A DNA stretch of 16,937 nucleotides from an uncultured Candidatus Saccharibacteria bacterium (GCA_947304075.1 CAMYZY010000009.1:1-16937), one strand, 5' to 3'; shown: positions 6,951 to 13,608, counted from the stretch's first letter. The notes: a model not told the origin generated them from the letters alone. A program made the numbers and translations.

Positions 6951-8294
6951 TTATAAATCGGCAATAGAAACACGCTTTTGTTTGGCAGTATCGCGGTTGC
7001 GGACGGTGACAGTGTTGTTTTCTAGAGTGTCAAAATCGATGACGATGCATTCTGGAGTGCCAATTTCGTCTTGCTTGCGGTAGCGTTTGCCAATATTGCC
7101 AGAATCATCCCATGTAACGTTGCCGTATTTGGTGCGTAGTTTAGTATAAACTTCTTTGGCTTTAGCTACCAGGTCTGGTTTGTTTTTTAAGAGTGGGGAA
7201 ACACAGAATCTGTATGGAGCGAGATTAGCTGGGAGTTTTAGGACGGTGCGCTTGCTGCCGTCAATTTCGTCTTCGGTATAAGCACTTGAAAGAACTGCCA
7301 GGAAGAGCCTTTCGACACCTATGGACGGTTCGATGACATGTGGGACAAATGTCTCGTTAGTGTTTTTGTCACGATATTCCATGGATTTACCGGATGCTTT
7401 GGCAATATTAGTGAGATCGAAATCGGTGCGATAAGCTAAGCCCATGAGCTCTTCTTCACCATTTGGATAATCAAACATGAAGTCGATAGTGCGCTTAGAA
7501 TAGTGGGCGCGGTCGGCTTCGGGAACTTCGTATTCGTGGATTTTATCCTTGGGGAGTAGCATGATAGTCTCTAGGAATTCGTGCTGAAGCTCACGCATAG
7601 TTTCGAAATTGTCTTTCCAAGTCTTGGGATTGACGAAATATTCGATTTCCATTTGTGAACATTCACGATCGCGCAAAATAAAGTCGCGTGGACTGATTTC
7701 GTTACGGAAGGCTTTGCCTTGTTGAGCTAGGCCAAATGGGATATCTGGATAGATAGTATCAACAATATTTTTATAGTTAGTGAAAATACCTTGGGCGGTT
7801 TCAGGGCGCAAATAGGCGATGTTTTTGGCGGCGATTTCTTGATCGTCATCTGGTAAGACAGCACCAACGTGGGTAGTAAACATCATGTTGAATTTACGAA
7901 TTGGCCCCCAATTTTCTTTGCCACAGACTGGACATTTGGTGTGGGTTGCTAAAAATTGTTCGGTAGTAACGGATTCATTGATACCATCGGCGATTTTGTC
8001 GGCACGAAATCGAGATTTGCATTCTTTGCATTCAACTAAGGGGTCTGCAAAAGTGGCAGTATGGCCAGATGCTTCCCAGGTTTTGGGGTTCATTAGGATG
8101 GCAGCATCGATACCATAAATATCTTCGCGATTTTCAACGAAGAATTTCCACCATTCGTCCATAATTTTCTTTTTTAGACTTACGCCGAGTGGACCAAAAT
8201 CCCACGTGCCAGCGAACCCACCGTAAACATCGGAACCAGGGAAAATAAACCCGCGACGTTTACATAGGCTTACTATTTTTTCTAAACTATCCAT
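6951..8294 (-). CDS. glyS: Glycyl-tRNA synthetase, single-chain alpha2 type
   Basis: A 447-residue class II aminoacyl-tRNA synthetase that attaches glycine to tRNA-Gly. It is the single-chain dimeric type found in Gram-positives, archaea and eukaryotes, not the GlyQ/GlyS tetramer. It begins MDSLEKIVSLCKRRGFIFPGSDVYGGF and includes TWDFGPLG. A zinc-binding pair follows (CKECKSRF and CPVCGKENWG). Class II motif 2 is FRNEISPRDFILRDRECSQMEIEYF, motif 3 is IEPSIGVERLFLAVL, and the anticodon-binding domain is C-terminal. An open frame extends upstream to 8447, but it runs through a hairpin and overlaps hisS. The ATG at 8294, exactly 6 nt behind TGGTATAAT, is the proper start. Confidence 0.96.
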   Translation of the reverse strand: MDSLEKIVSLCKRRGFIFPGSDVYGGFAGTWDFGPLGVSLKKKIMDEWWKFFVENREDIYGIDAAILMNPKTWEASGHTATFADPLVECKECKSRFRADKIADGINESVTTEQFLATHTKCPVCGKENWGPIRKFNMMFTTHVGAVLPDDDQEIAAKNIAYLRPETAQGIFTNYKNIVDTIYPDIPFGLAQQGKAFRNEISPRDFILRDRECSQMEIEYFVNPKTWKDNFETMRELQHEFLETIMLLPKDKIHEYEVPEADRAHYSKRTIDFMFDYPNGEEELMGLAYRTDFDLTNIAKASGKSMEYRDKNTNETFVPHVIEPSIGVERLFLAVLSSAYTEDEIDGSKRTVLKLPANLAPYRFCVSPLLKNKPDLVAKAKEVYTKLRTKYGNVTWDDSGNIGKRYRKQDEIGTPECIVIDFDTLENNTVTVRNRDTAKQKRVSIADL

Positions 8295-8300
8295 GCAGTC

Positions 8301-8309
8301 ATTATACCA
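8301..8309 (-). promoter_or_regulatory. Extended -10 promoter of glyS, predicted leaderless
   Basis: On the minus strand TGGTATAAT ends 6 nt before the glyS ATG at 8294. It decides the start of glyS against the longer open frame. Confidence 0.78.
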
Positions 8310-8315
8310 TACTCT

Positions 8316-8401
8316 GGACGGGTCCTGCCAATCCTTCTCCCTCCCCAAAATTTTGCTAAAGCAAACATTTTGGGGTCCCCTTCCAGGATTGTCACCCGTC
8401 C
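8316..8401. repeat. Compound long hairpin between hisS and glyS
   Basis: Three nested inverted repeats form a single arm. The outer one is GGACGGGT/ACCCGTCC (8316-8323 with 8394-8401). The middle one is CAATCCT/AGGATTG (8329-8335 with 8385-8391). The inner one, 8343-8356 with 8361-8375, is CCCCAAAA...TTTTGGGG with a TTTGC/GCAAA tip, one bulge and a 4-nt loop. It begins 9 nt after the hisS stop and ends before the glyS promoter, so it would form the 3' end of hisS mRNA. No T-run follows on the minus strand, so it is not a typical intrinsic terminator; a stabilising 3' structure or a palindromic element is possible. Confidence 0.75.
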
Positions 8402-8409
8402 ATGTATAA

Positions 8410-9750
8410 TTATTCGTTGGCCCAGAAGTCTTCGGGATTGGATACAACTTCGATGTTTAGTTCGGTAGTTTCACCGGTTTGGAAATTCTTCTGTTTTAAG
8501 GCTTTGGTTTTAACTTCTTCTTCACCGATAACGACGCCATTTTTGGCTAGCTTAGATGCGTATGACATTTTGTCATTGAATTTTTTATTGGTAAATACGA
8601 TTGTAGTACTGTGGCCTTTGTCGCGCAGTTTGGTGGCTACGCTGATAGCTTCATCGAACTCATGTTCGGAAACTGGAATAATGGCGTAATCTAATAAATC
8701 ATATACATCTGGATTTAAAAGTTTTTCTTCATTCAAAACATAAAAGAGACGCGTTAGGCCTATTGAACCACCGACGCCTGGAAATGATTGTTCGGAAAAA
8801 TGTTTGGTGAGATTTTCATAACGTCCGCCACCGGCGACTGAGCCAATGTTTGGATAATCAGGTAAAATGAATTCGAAGACGGTGCCAGTGTAATAATCTA
8901 GACCGCGAACAATTTTCATGTCGGCCTGAATTTGTTCTTTTAGATTGATTGATTCGAGTAAATACAAAATTTGGTCGAGTTCATCAACGCCTTGTTTAAA
9001 AGTGGCGTTGTCGATTTCTAGATTATTTAGTTCGTCGATTACGGAGGAGCGATCGCCCTGGAGACTAATAAATGAATTAATGATGTTGACGGTGTTTTTG
9101 TCTAGACCGAGTTCTTCGAGACTGAATTTGGTCTGTTCTGGTGTAACTTTTTCGGCGTGATCAATGATGTTCATGATTTCTGAAACTTTGTCGGCCTGGC
9201 CTAGGAATTCTAATAGACCAGTAGTGATTTTGCGGTTGCTAATGCGGGCGAGTACTGGCGTATCGATATTGAATGACTTAAAGGTTGCTAGAAGGGTAGC
9301 AATAACTTCGGCATCGTAAGCGATAGGAAGGTCATTTCTGCCAATAATGTCAATATCACATTGACAAAATTCGCGGAAACGGCCTTTTTGGGCTCTTTCG
9401 CCACGGAAATTGGTGCCAAGTTGGGAAACTTTGAATGGAAAAATCAGTTCACTTTCGTGTTCGACAACATAACGAGCCAAGGGGACGGTATGGTCGAAGC
9501 GCAAAGCTTGATCGGCAGATTCGACGGATTTGTCACCGGTTTTGACGAGTTTGTAGATTTGTTTTTCGGTATCACCGCCGGCTTTGGCTAGGAGTATTTC
9601 GGTACGTTCGATAAACGGCGTTTCGATTTCTTGAAAACCATAAAGACGATAGGTGTTTGCAATGTTAGTTTTTAGATTATTAAAAATGGCCTGAGTTTCG
9701 GGGAGAAGCTCTTGAGCGCCAGAGATTTTTGAAGTGTTAATCGATTTCAT
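8410..9750 (-). CDS. hisS: Histidyl-tRNA synthetase
   Basis: A 446-residue class II synthetase that charges tRNA-His. It starts MKSINTSKISGAQELLPETQ. Motif 2 is QLGTNFRGERAQKGRFREFCQCDIDIIG. The histidine-specific motifs RGLDYYTGTVFEF and VAGGGRYENL follow, and the C-terminal anticodon-binding domain ends the protein. The ATG at 9750 is chosen because it lies exactly 6 nt behind TGTTATAAT; the earlier ATG at 9777 lies before that -10 and would not be on the mRNA. The tRNA operon lies upstream on the same strand, separated by a terminator. glyS follows after a compound hairpin and has its own promoter. Confidence 0.96.
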   Translation of the reverse strand: MKSINTSKISGAQELLPETQAIFNNLKTNIANTYRLYGFQEIETPFIERTEILLAKAGGDTEKQIYKLVKTGDKSVESADQALRFDHTVPLARYVVEHESELIFPFKVSQLGTNFRGERAQKGRFREFCQCDIDIIGRNDLPIAYDAEVIATLLATFKSFNIDTPVLARISNRKITTGLLEFLGQADKVSEIMNIIDHAEKVTPEQTKFSLEELGLDKNTVNIINSFISLQGDRSSVIDELNNLEIDNATFKQGVDELDQILYLLESINLKEQIQADMKIVRGLDYYTGTVFEFILPDYPNIGSVAGGGRYENLTKHFSEQSFPGVGGSIGLTRLFYVLNEEKLLNPDVYDLLDYAIIPVSEHEFDEAISVATKLRDKGHSTTIVFTNKKFNDKMSYASKLAKNGVVIGEEEVKTKALKQKNFQTGETTELNIEVVSNPEDFWANE

Positions 9751-9756
9751 AGAATA

Positions 9757-9765
9757 ATTATAACA
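9757..9765 (-). promoter_or_regulatory. Extended -10 promoter of hisS, predicted leaderless
   Basis: On the minus strand TGTTATAAT ends 6 nt before the hisS ATG at 9750. No ribosome-binding site lies between. Confidence 0.78.
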
Positions 9766-9808
9766 TAGATTGGGCATGTGGGTTTTGGTTGAGTGGCTTA
9801 TAGATAAT

Positions 9809-9830
9809 AAAAAATACGCCGAAGCGTAAT
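9809..9830 (-). terminator. Terminator of the tRNA operon
   Basis: On the minus strand TACGC-TTCG-GCGTA forms a tetraloop hairpin followed by a run of T (complement of the A-run at 9809-9814). It lies 6 nt after the CCA end of tRNA-Val. Confidence 0.88.
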
Positions 9831-9835
9831 TATAG

Positions 9836-9912
9836 TGGTGGGCGATAGAGGAGTCGAACCTCTGACCTCGTCTACGTCAAAGACGCGCTCTAGCCAACTG
9901 AGCTAACCGCCC
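9836..9912 (-). tRNA. tRNA-Val (anticodon GAC), CCA encoded
   Basis: A full cloverleaf of 77 nt can be drawn on the minus strand. The acceptor stem is GGGCGGT/ATCGCCC with one G-T pair. The D-arm is TAGCTCAGTTGG, the anticodon stem CGTCT/AGACG holds the loop TTGACGT, and the T-arm contains GGTTCGACTCC. The 3' CCA is encoded at 9836-9838. It is the last gene of the three-tRNA operon. Confidence 0.97.
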
Positions 9913-9921
9913 TTTACATTA

Positions 9922-9998
9922 TGGTGAGCCGGGAGGGGCTCGAACCCTCGACACCGGGCTTAAAAGGCCCGTGCTCTAACCAGCTGAGCTACCGGCCC
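9922..9998 (-). tRNA. tRNA-Lys (anticodon TTT), CCA encoded
   Basis: A 77-nt cloverleaf on the minus strand. The acceptor is GGGCCGG/CCGGCTC, the anticodon stem CGGGC/GCCCG holds the loop CTTTTAA, and the T-arm contains GGTTCGAGCCC. The discriminator is A and CCA is encoded. It is separated from tRNA-Val by 9 nt and from tRNA-Phe by 9 nt. Confidence 0.97.
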
Positions 9999-10007
9999 AT
10001 AATGTGT

Positions 10008-10083
10008 TGGTGGTTCCGGCTGGACTTGAACCAGCGACACAAGGCTCTTCAGGCCTCTGCTCTACCAACTGAGCTACAGAACC
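10008..10083 (-). tRNA. tRNA-Phe (anticodon GAA), CCA encoded
   Basis: A 76-nt cloverleaf on the minus strand. The acceptor is GGTTCTG/CGGAACC, the anticodon stem GAGGC/GCCTT holds the loop CTGAAGA, and the T-arm contains GGTTCAAGTCC. CCA is encoded. It is the first gene of the operon, with the promoter -10 about 10 nt upstream. Confidence 0.97.
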
Positions 10084-10093
10084 AACTTTTGTT

Positions 10094-10102
10094 ATTATAA
10101 CA
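10094..10102 (-). promoter_or_regulatory. Extended -10 promoter of the Phe-Lys-Val tRNA operon
   Basis: On the minus strand TGTTATAAT ends 10 nt before the 5' end of tRNA-Phe, which gives a leader of a few bases. No consensus -35 is visible. Confidence 0.75.
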
Positions 10103-10128
10103 CAAGAAAGAAGATTTTGGAAGCATAA

Positions 10129-10160
10129 AAAATCTCCCCCATATATTTGGGGGAGATTTT
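10129..10160 (-). terminator. Terminator of the DUF4282-like gene
   Basis: AAAATCTCCCCC and GGGGGAGATTTT form a perfect 12-bp stem with an 8-nt loop, located 10 nt after the stop of the minus-strand gene. T-runs are present in the minus-strand direction. The near-symmetry would allow termination in both directions. Confidence 0.88.
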
Positions 10161-10170
10161 GGTTTGAAGA

Positions 10171-10605
10171 TTATTTCTTCTTGGTGTTGTCTGCAATATC
10201 TTTGGTGTTGCGCCAGATCATGATGAACATCATGGTCATTTCATATGCCAAGCGAACGGCAACTGGCCCAAGAATGAGACATAGGAAGAATGAAAGAATT
10301 CCGACTCCGCCTAATGCTAAGAATGTAAATGAGAAGAGAATAATAAATATAGTTGCGATATAGTAAACAACTTTGAGAATTGGCTCAATCCACATAACCT
10401 TGAATGCTAGGAAATCCTTTAGCCATTTTGCGAATTTGCCTTTTGGTTCGGTTTTGGATTTGACGAAGAGAAAGTATACTAAAATACCACCAACGATTGC
10501 CAAAATGGCGGCGATGATGGTCCATATTCCGGCGCCAGCCATCGCATCTGTGGTGCTGCTTCCGCCGTAAGTGTTAATTAATTGGTATGCCTCGTATTCG
10601 GACAT
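10171..10605 (-). CDS. Small membrane protein, DUF4282-like
   Basis: A 144-residue protein with a short polar N-terminus and a first membrane helix at about residues 25-48 (GIWTIIAAILAIVGGILVYF). A basic loop KSKTEPKGKFAKWLKD follows, then two further helices (about 72-125). The C-terminal half reads IEPILKVVYYIATIF..., then LILGPVAVRLAYEMTMMFIMIWRNTKDI. This fits the DUF4282 pattern of two helices ending in 'R...E......R.......', a family found mostly in Gram-positive and CPR bacteria with unknown function. It has a ribosome-binding site AAAAGGAG (complement of 10613-10620) and a terminator directly behind, so it is a single-gene unit. The family is tentative. Confidence 0.65.
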   Translation of the reverse strand: MSEYEAYQLINTYGGSSTTDAMAGAGIWTIIAAILAIVGGILVYFLFVKSKTEPKGKFAKWLKDFLAFKVMWIEPILKVVYYIATIFIILFSFTFLALGGVGILSFFLCLILGPVAVRLAYEMTMMFIMIWRNTKDIADNTKKK

Positions 10606-10635
10606 AATATAACTCCTTTTGTTAATATTAACTTC

Positions 10636-10644
10636 ATTGTAACA
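10636..10644 (-). promoter_or_regulatory. Extended -10 promoter of the DUF4282-like gene
   Basis: On the minus strand TGTTACAAT lies 30 nt before the ATG at 10605, giving a leader of about 24 nt that contains AAAAGGAG. It is one of the few leadered genes in the window. Confidence 0.65.
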
Positions 10645-10707
10645 TAATAAAATTATTTTTGTAAAGAATTTTACTTGTGGAAAAATTATTATGTTTGATT
10701 AATTCGT

Positions 10708-10729
10708 TATATATTATATATAATATATA
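10708..10729 (+). promoter_or_regulatory. 22-bp perfect AT palindrome holding the rarA -10 box
   Basis: The palindrome has its centre between 10718 and 10719. TATAAT is present on both strands (10719-10724 for the plus strand). The plus-strand box ends 7 nt before the rarA ATG at 10732, again suggesting a leaderless transcript. There is no TG extension, unlike the other promoters here. It may be an operator as well as a promoter, or simply AT-rich promoter DNA. Confidence 0.55.
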
Positions 10730-10731
10730 GT

Positions 10732-12018
10732 ATGAATAGAGTACCATTAGCGGAGAGAATGCGACCAACAAAATTATCGGAAGTAGTTGGACAAGAAGAA
10801 ATAATTGGAAAAGGAAAAATATTAACTGAGATTGTTAAAAAAGGTGAACCAGTTAATTTGATTTTTTGGGGCCCACCGGGAACTGGCAAAACAACACTTG
10901 CGAGAATACTAGCACATGAGTTTAAAGCGGATTTTGTGGAGATATCGGCAGTAACAGCGGGTAAAAAGAATGTTGAAGAGGTGGTAGAGCGAGCTAAACT
11001 GAATTGGAATCTCAAAACTAGAACAGTGTTGTTTGTGGATGAAATACATCGTTTTAATAAAGCACAACAAGATGCCTTTTTGCCACATGTAGAGTCGGGT
11101 TTGATTACTTTAATAGGTGCAACTACGGAAAACCCTTCGTTCGAAGTGATTTCGCCGCTTTTGTCGCGCTCACGCGTAGTCGTGCTTCAACCGCTGTCAA
11201 AAAAAGCGATTAAAAAAGTACTTAAAAGAGCATGCAACATTGAAGGTATTGCTATCAATTCGGGGGTCACGTCGCTCGCGCCCGTCGCCACGGGGCGAGC
11301 GCGTTCCATCTCGCGCTGCCGCGCTCCGAAATCCCCCGAATTTGATAGCAATACCTTCATTACTGACAATGCACTAGACTTAATTGCAGAATTGTCTGGG
11401 GGTGATGCGAGAAGTGCGTTGGGTGATTTGGAGCTGGCTTTGTCGTTGTCTAGTCAAATTGATGAAAAAGTGGTGATGGAAGCTGCTGGCAAGAAGATGC
11501 CTGGCTATGATAAAAAAGGCGACAAGCATTATGATACGATTTCAGCTTTTATTAAATCAATGCGTGGTTCAGATGTAGATGCGGCATTGTACTATTTGGC
11601 ACGAATGGTGCAGGCTGGTGAAGATCCGAAGTTTATCGCAAGACGTATGGTAATCTTTGCTTCTGAGGATATTGGTTTAGCTGGGAATGGTGCTTTGTCG
11701 CTTGCAACGGCATGTTTTCAAGCGGTGGAAAGAGTAGGAATGCCAGAATCGGGTTTAATATTGGCACACACTTGTGTGGCTTTGTCTAAATCGAAAAAGA
11801 ATCGTGATTCAGCTGATGCCTGGTATAAGGCGCAAGATTTAGCTAAAAAGACTATGGGCGAACCGGTGCCAATTTGGCTTAGGAATGCACCCACGAAACT
11901 CATGAAAGATTTGGGTTTTGGCAAGGGTCAAAAATGGGAGTCGGGTTTTCATTTGGATAAAAACTATCTACCTGATGCTATCAAAAATGAGAAGATTTTT
12001 CATAACACAATGAAGTGA
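10732..12018 (+). CDS. rarA: Replication-associated recombination protein A (RarA/MgsA-type AAA+ ATPase) with a palindromic insertion
   Basis: A 428-residue AAA+ clamp-loader-like ATPase that acts at stalled replication forks. The N-terminus PLAERMRPTKLSEVVGQEEI is typical. Walker A is WGPPGTGKTT (K53), Walker B is VLFVDEIHRFNKAQQDAFLPHVE (D103, E104), sensor 1 is IGATTENPSFEV and sensor 2 is GGDARSALGDLELAL. The C-terminal tetramerisation domain has ARRMVIFASEDIGLA and the PVPIWLRNAPTKLMKDLG-type ending. Between LKRACNIEGIAI and TDNALDLIAELSGGDAR lie about 33 extra residues rich in Arg, Ser, Ala and Pro. They are encoded by a GC-rich DNA palindrome (11241-11359) that keeps the frame open. 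The insertion falls in the lid region between the core and sensor 2, where length varies among homologues. It ends 5 nt from the convergent thioredoxin gene. Confidence 0.93.
   Translation: MNRVPLAERMRPTKLSEVVGQEEIIGKGKILTEIVKKGEPVNLIFWGPPGTGKTTLARILAHEFKADFVEISAVTAGKKNVEEVVERAKLNWNLKTRTVLFVDEIHRFNKAQQDAFLPHVESGLITLIGATTENPSFEVISPLLSRSRVVVLQPLSKKAIKKVLKRACNIEGIAINSGVTSLAPVATGRARSISRCRAPKSPEFDSNTFITDNALDLIAELSGGDARSALGDLELALSLSSQIDEKVVMEAAGKKMPGYDKKGDKHYDTISAFIKSMRGSDVDAALYYLARMVQAGEDPKFIARRMVIFASEDIGLAGNGALSLATACFQAVERVGMPESGLILAHTCVALSKSKKNRDSADAWYKAQDLAKKTMGEPVPIWLRNAPTKLMKDLGFGKGQKWESGFHLDKNYLPDAIKNEKIFHNTMK
11241..11359 (+). repeat. In-frame palindromic element inside rarA
   Basis: The left arm 11241-11266 and the right arm 11333-11359 are reverse complements, with only one extra A in the right arm, giving 26 bp of stem. 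The 66 nt between them are very GC-rich and hold two more hairpins. One is CGCTCG...CGAGCG extended by CCC/GGG (273-301 in the last three digits); the other is GCGC-TGCC-GCGC (313-324). The whole would fold as a cruciform. All codons across it are sense in the rarA frame. The composition is far above that of the surrounding gene. Confidence 0.9.
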
Positions 12019-12023
12019 AGGCT

Positions 12024-12785
12024 TTAGCTTTCGAGACCGGCTTGGAAGAACATCAAGACATCTTGCCAGTCACCGGCTAGATCAAATCCGGAACTAGTAA
12101 ATTTGTTGAATTTAAAATATGGCATGCCGCTAGCTAATTTAGCGGATTTAGCGGCATTTTGTTTGATTTCTTCGAGAGGTTTTTGCTCTTTGATACATGA
12201 TTCAAATTCTTCACCAAGGCCGATTTTTTTGCCGATGGATGTCCAGTATTCTTGGCCATAGTCATTGAGTTTTGAAAAACCAGTTTTACCAGAAGATTTA
12301 AAGAAATCGTTCCAGACTTTGGTGATGGCTAAATTATAATAATCCCAGAATTTGCCTTCGTTTTTTGCGCAGTAAGTTGCTAGTGCGGAATAACGGGAGT
12401 GTTCTGGGCGAGATTCACCATATTCATAAAGAAAGTCAGAAAGACGAATTTCTACGAGAATATCGTTTTGTTCAATATATTTTTTGAAATCTTCTTCGTG
12501 CTCAACAATGGCATTTTCGAAAGCTACGCAATATGGACAAACTAAATCTGAATAAATAATGAAATAATTTTTTGCATCGGGGTTGCCGATAGACATTTCT
12601 GCATCCCAAAGTTTATCACTGTTACTGGGCTTATTGTTCATGCTGGCGACGATAGCGGCAATGATAACTACGATTACGGCGATAACTCCGATAATTCTAA
12701 TTGCTTTTTTCACTTTCCTCCTTTGGATTAATGGAATTTTTGGCGTTTTTGGGTATTTGATTTCTTTTGGCCAAGTATTTTTCAT
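12024..12785 (-). CDS. Membrane-anchored DsbA-like thioredoxin-fold protein
   Basis: A 253-residue protein. The polar, basic N-terminus is followed by one membrane helix (about residues 28-47, AIRIIGVIAVIVVIIAAIVA), then a DsbA/BdbD-type domain. The segment FIIYSDLVCPYCVAFENAIVEH carries the active-site CPYC (C83, C86). The helical insertion follows (about 110-205), and GMPYF supplies the likely cis-proline loop. The domain would lie outside the membrane and form, break or shuffle disulfides in exported proteins. The start overlaps the end of the upstream membrane-protein gene by 89 nt in another frame, with its own TGTTACAAT 5 nt before the ATG. That partner also has a CxxC motif, suggesting a redox pair. 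The run AKSAKLAS is encoded by a short local inverted repeat. Confidence 0.88.
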   Translation of the reverse strand: MKNTWPKEIKYPKTPKIPLIQRRKVKKAIRIIGVIAVIVVIIAAIVASMNNKPSNSDKLWDAEMSIGNPDAKNYFIIYSDLVCPYCVAFENAIVEHEEDFKKYIEQNDILVEIRLSDFLYEYGESRPEHSRYSALATYCAKNEGKFWDYYNLAITKVWNDFFKSSGKTGFSKLNDYGQEYWTSIGKKIGLGEEFESCIKEQKPLEEIKQNAAKSAKLASGMPYFKFNKFTSSGFDLAGDWQDVLMFFQAGLES

Positions 12786-13344
12786 TTATTATTGTAACAT
12801 ATGTTTCGACGCCAAGACGTTTTAATGATAAAACGGCGATAATGATAGCGATAATAGTAATAATAGTCGAAATGGTGCCAGCGATAGCGAGACCACCAGT
12901 GGAAAAGATGGCACCTAGTAGTGGAGTGAGTAGAGTGGTGCCACAAGTGGGACAACCAGCACCGAGTGCGATAAGTCCAGTAATGATACCGGCATTACCA
13001 AGATTGGCAGAGTTTTGGTCACGTTTCTTTTTCCAGAGAAGGACGATAAGACCTATAAGTATTGATTGCAAAAGACAAATACAAAAAATTGGAAGCCAAT
13101 CAAAAAAAGGCTGATTGACCCCGAATATTCCTAGGAAACTATCAAGAATTATTTTAAAACTATAGGGAAAACCTAGCGCAAACATTAGATCGAACTTAGA
13201 AGAACCGCCAGAAAGAAGATTCATCAGCAGCCCGAAAAAGAAAAAGGTAGGGATAAAACCATACCAAAAGCGTTTTTCTTTGGTAGCAAGTAGGATGCCC
13301 TTACTGGCGATAATGAAATCGTCTAGCCATTTTCTCCAATTCAT
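12697..13344 (-). CDS. Polytopic membrane protein with a CPTC motif, candidate partner of the DsbA-like protein
   Basis: A 215-residue protein with about five hydrophobic segments (about residues 27-45, 54-75, 84-104, 116-145 and 148-173) and a basic, polar C-terminal tail. The fourth segment contains GLIALGAGCPTCGTTLLTPL (C131, C134), a thioredoxin-type CxxC placed within or at the edge of a membrane helix. Cys88 and Cys90 in the third segment are two more thiols. I do not recognise a named family. Its 3' end overlaps the DsbA-like gene, so it could act as the redox partner that re-oxidises or reduces it, in place of DsbB or VKOR; that is inference. Its -10, TGTTATAAT, ends 7 nt before the ATG at 13344. 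Confidence 0.7.
   Translation of the reverse strand: MNWRKWLDDFIIASKGILLATKEKRFWYGFIPTFFFFGLLMNLLSGGSSKFDLMFALGFPYSFKIILDSFLGIFGVNQPFFDWLPIFCICLLQSILIGLIVLLWKKKRDQNSANLGNAGIITGLIALGAGCPTCGTTLLTPLLGAIFSTGGLAIAGTISTIITIIAIIIAVLSLKRLGVETYVTIINEKYLAKRNQIPKNAKNSINPKEESEKSN
12791..12799 (-). promoter_or_regulatory. Possible extended -10 promoter of the DsbA-like gene, inside the upstream gene
   Basis: On the minus strand TGTTACAAT ends 5 nt before the ATG at 12785. It lies within the coding sequence of the CPTC membrane protein and would allow separate expression of the thioredoxin. Confidence 0.5.
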
Positions 13345-13351
13345 AAGAAGT

Positions 13352-13360
13352 ATTATAACA
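13352..13360 (-). promoter_or_regulatory. Extended -10 promoter of the CPTC membrane protein, predicted leaderless
   Basis: On the minus strand TGTTATAAT ends 7 nt before the ATG at 13344. It abuts the long hairpin at 13363-13520. Confidence 0.72.
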
Positions 13361-13362
13361 TA

Positions 13363-13520
13363 TTTAATAACTTGTTTTATTCAACGTTGAAACATGCGCC
13401 GTATAAAAATTACAACAGTCAGGCGGACTCGTCCCTGTATTTCAGTACAGGCTACTCGTCCGTGACTGTTGGGATTTTTATCGGGCAGTTTCAAAATGTT
13501 TCATAAAACAAGTTATTGAA
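13363..13520. repeat. Long nearly continuous hairpin of about 155 nt, intergenic
   Basis: Nested inverted repeats run almost from end to end. AATAACTTGTTTTAT (13366-13380) pairs with ATAAAACAAGTTATT (13503-13517). TTGAAAC pairs with GTTTCAA (13387-13393 with 13488-13494). ATAAAAAT pairs with ATTTTTAT, within a GCC...GGC block (about 13399-13410 with 13474-13484). CAACAGTCA pairs with TGACTGTTG (13413-13421 with 13463-13471). CGGAC pairs with GTCCG, and CCTGTA with TACAGG around a 6-nt loop. No open frame of note covers it. It may be a structured RNA or a MITE-like or other palindromic element. Confidence 0.85.
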
Positions 13521-13608
13521 TTTGTCAAGAATACTTTGTTCGGTTTTTTGGTTTTATCTCTGTTATGGATAAAACATATTATGACATAAACGTTTTGAAA
13601 AAACAATG

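Noticed and set aside
8295..8447. Upstream extension of glyS by about 51 codons in the same frame
   Set aside because: It overlaps the hisS 3' end, runs through the compound hairpin and lies before the TGGTATAAT promoter. The ATG at 8294 matches the normal N-terminus of the family.
11241..11359. Intein, group I/II intron or translational bypass element in rarA
   Set aside because: The segment is too short for an intein or intron. The frame stays open with no stop, so bypass is not needed; a translated palindromic insert is simpler.
12122..12155. Inverted repeat ATGCCGCTA/TAGCGGCAT within the DsbA-like gene
   Set aside because: It is explained by repeated Ala-Lys-Ser/Ala-Lys-Leu codons in a helix. 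The protein aligns with the family without an insertion.
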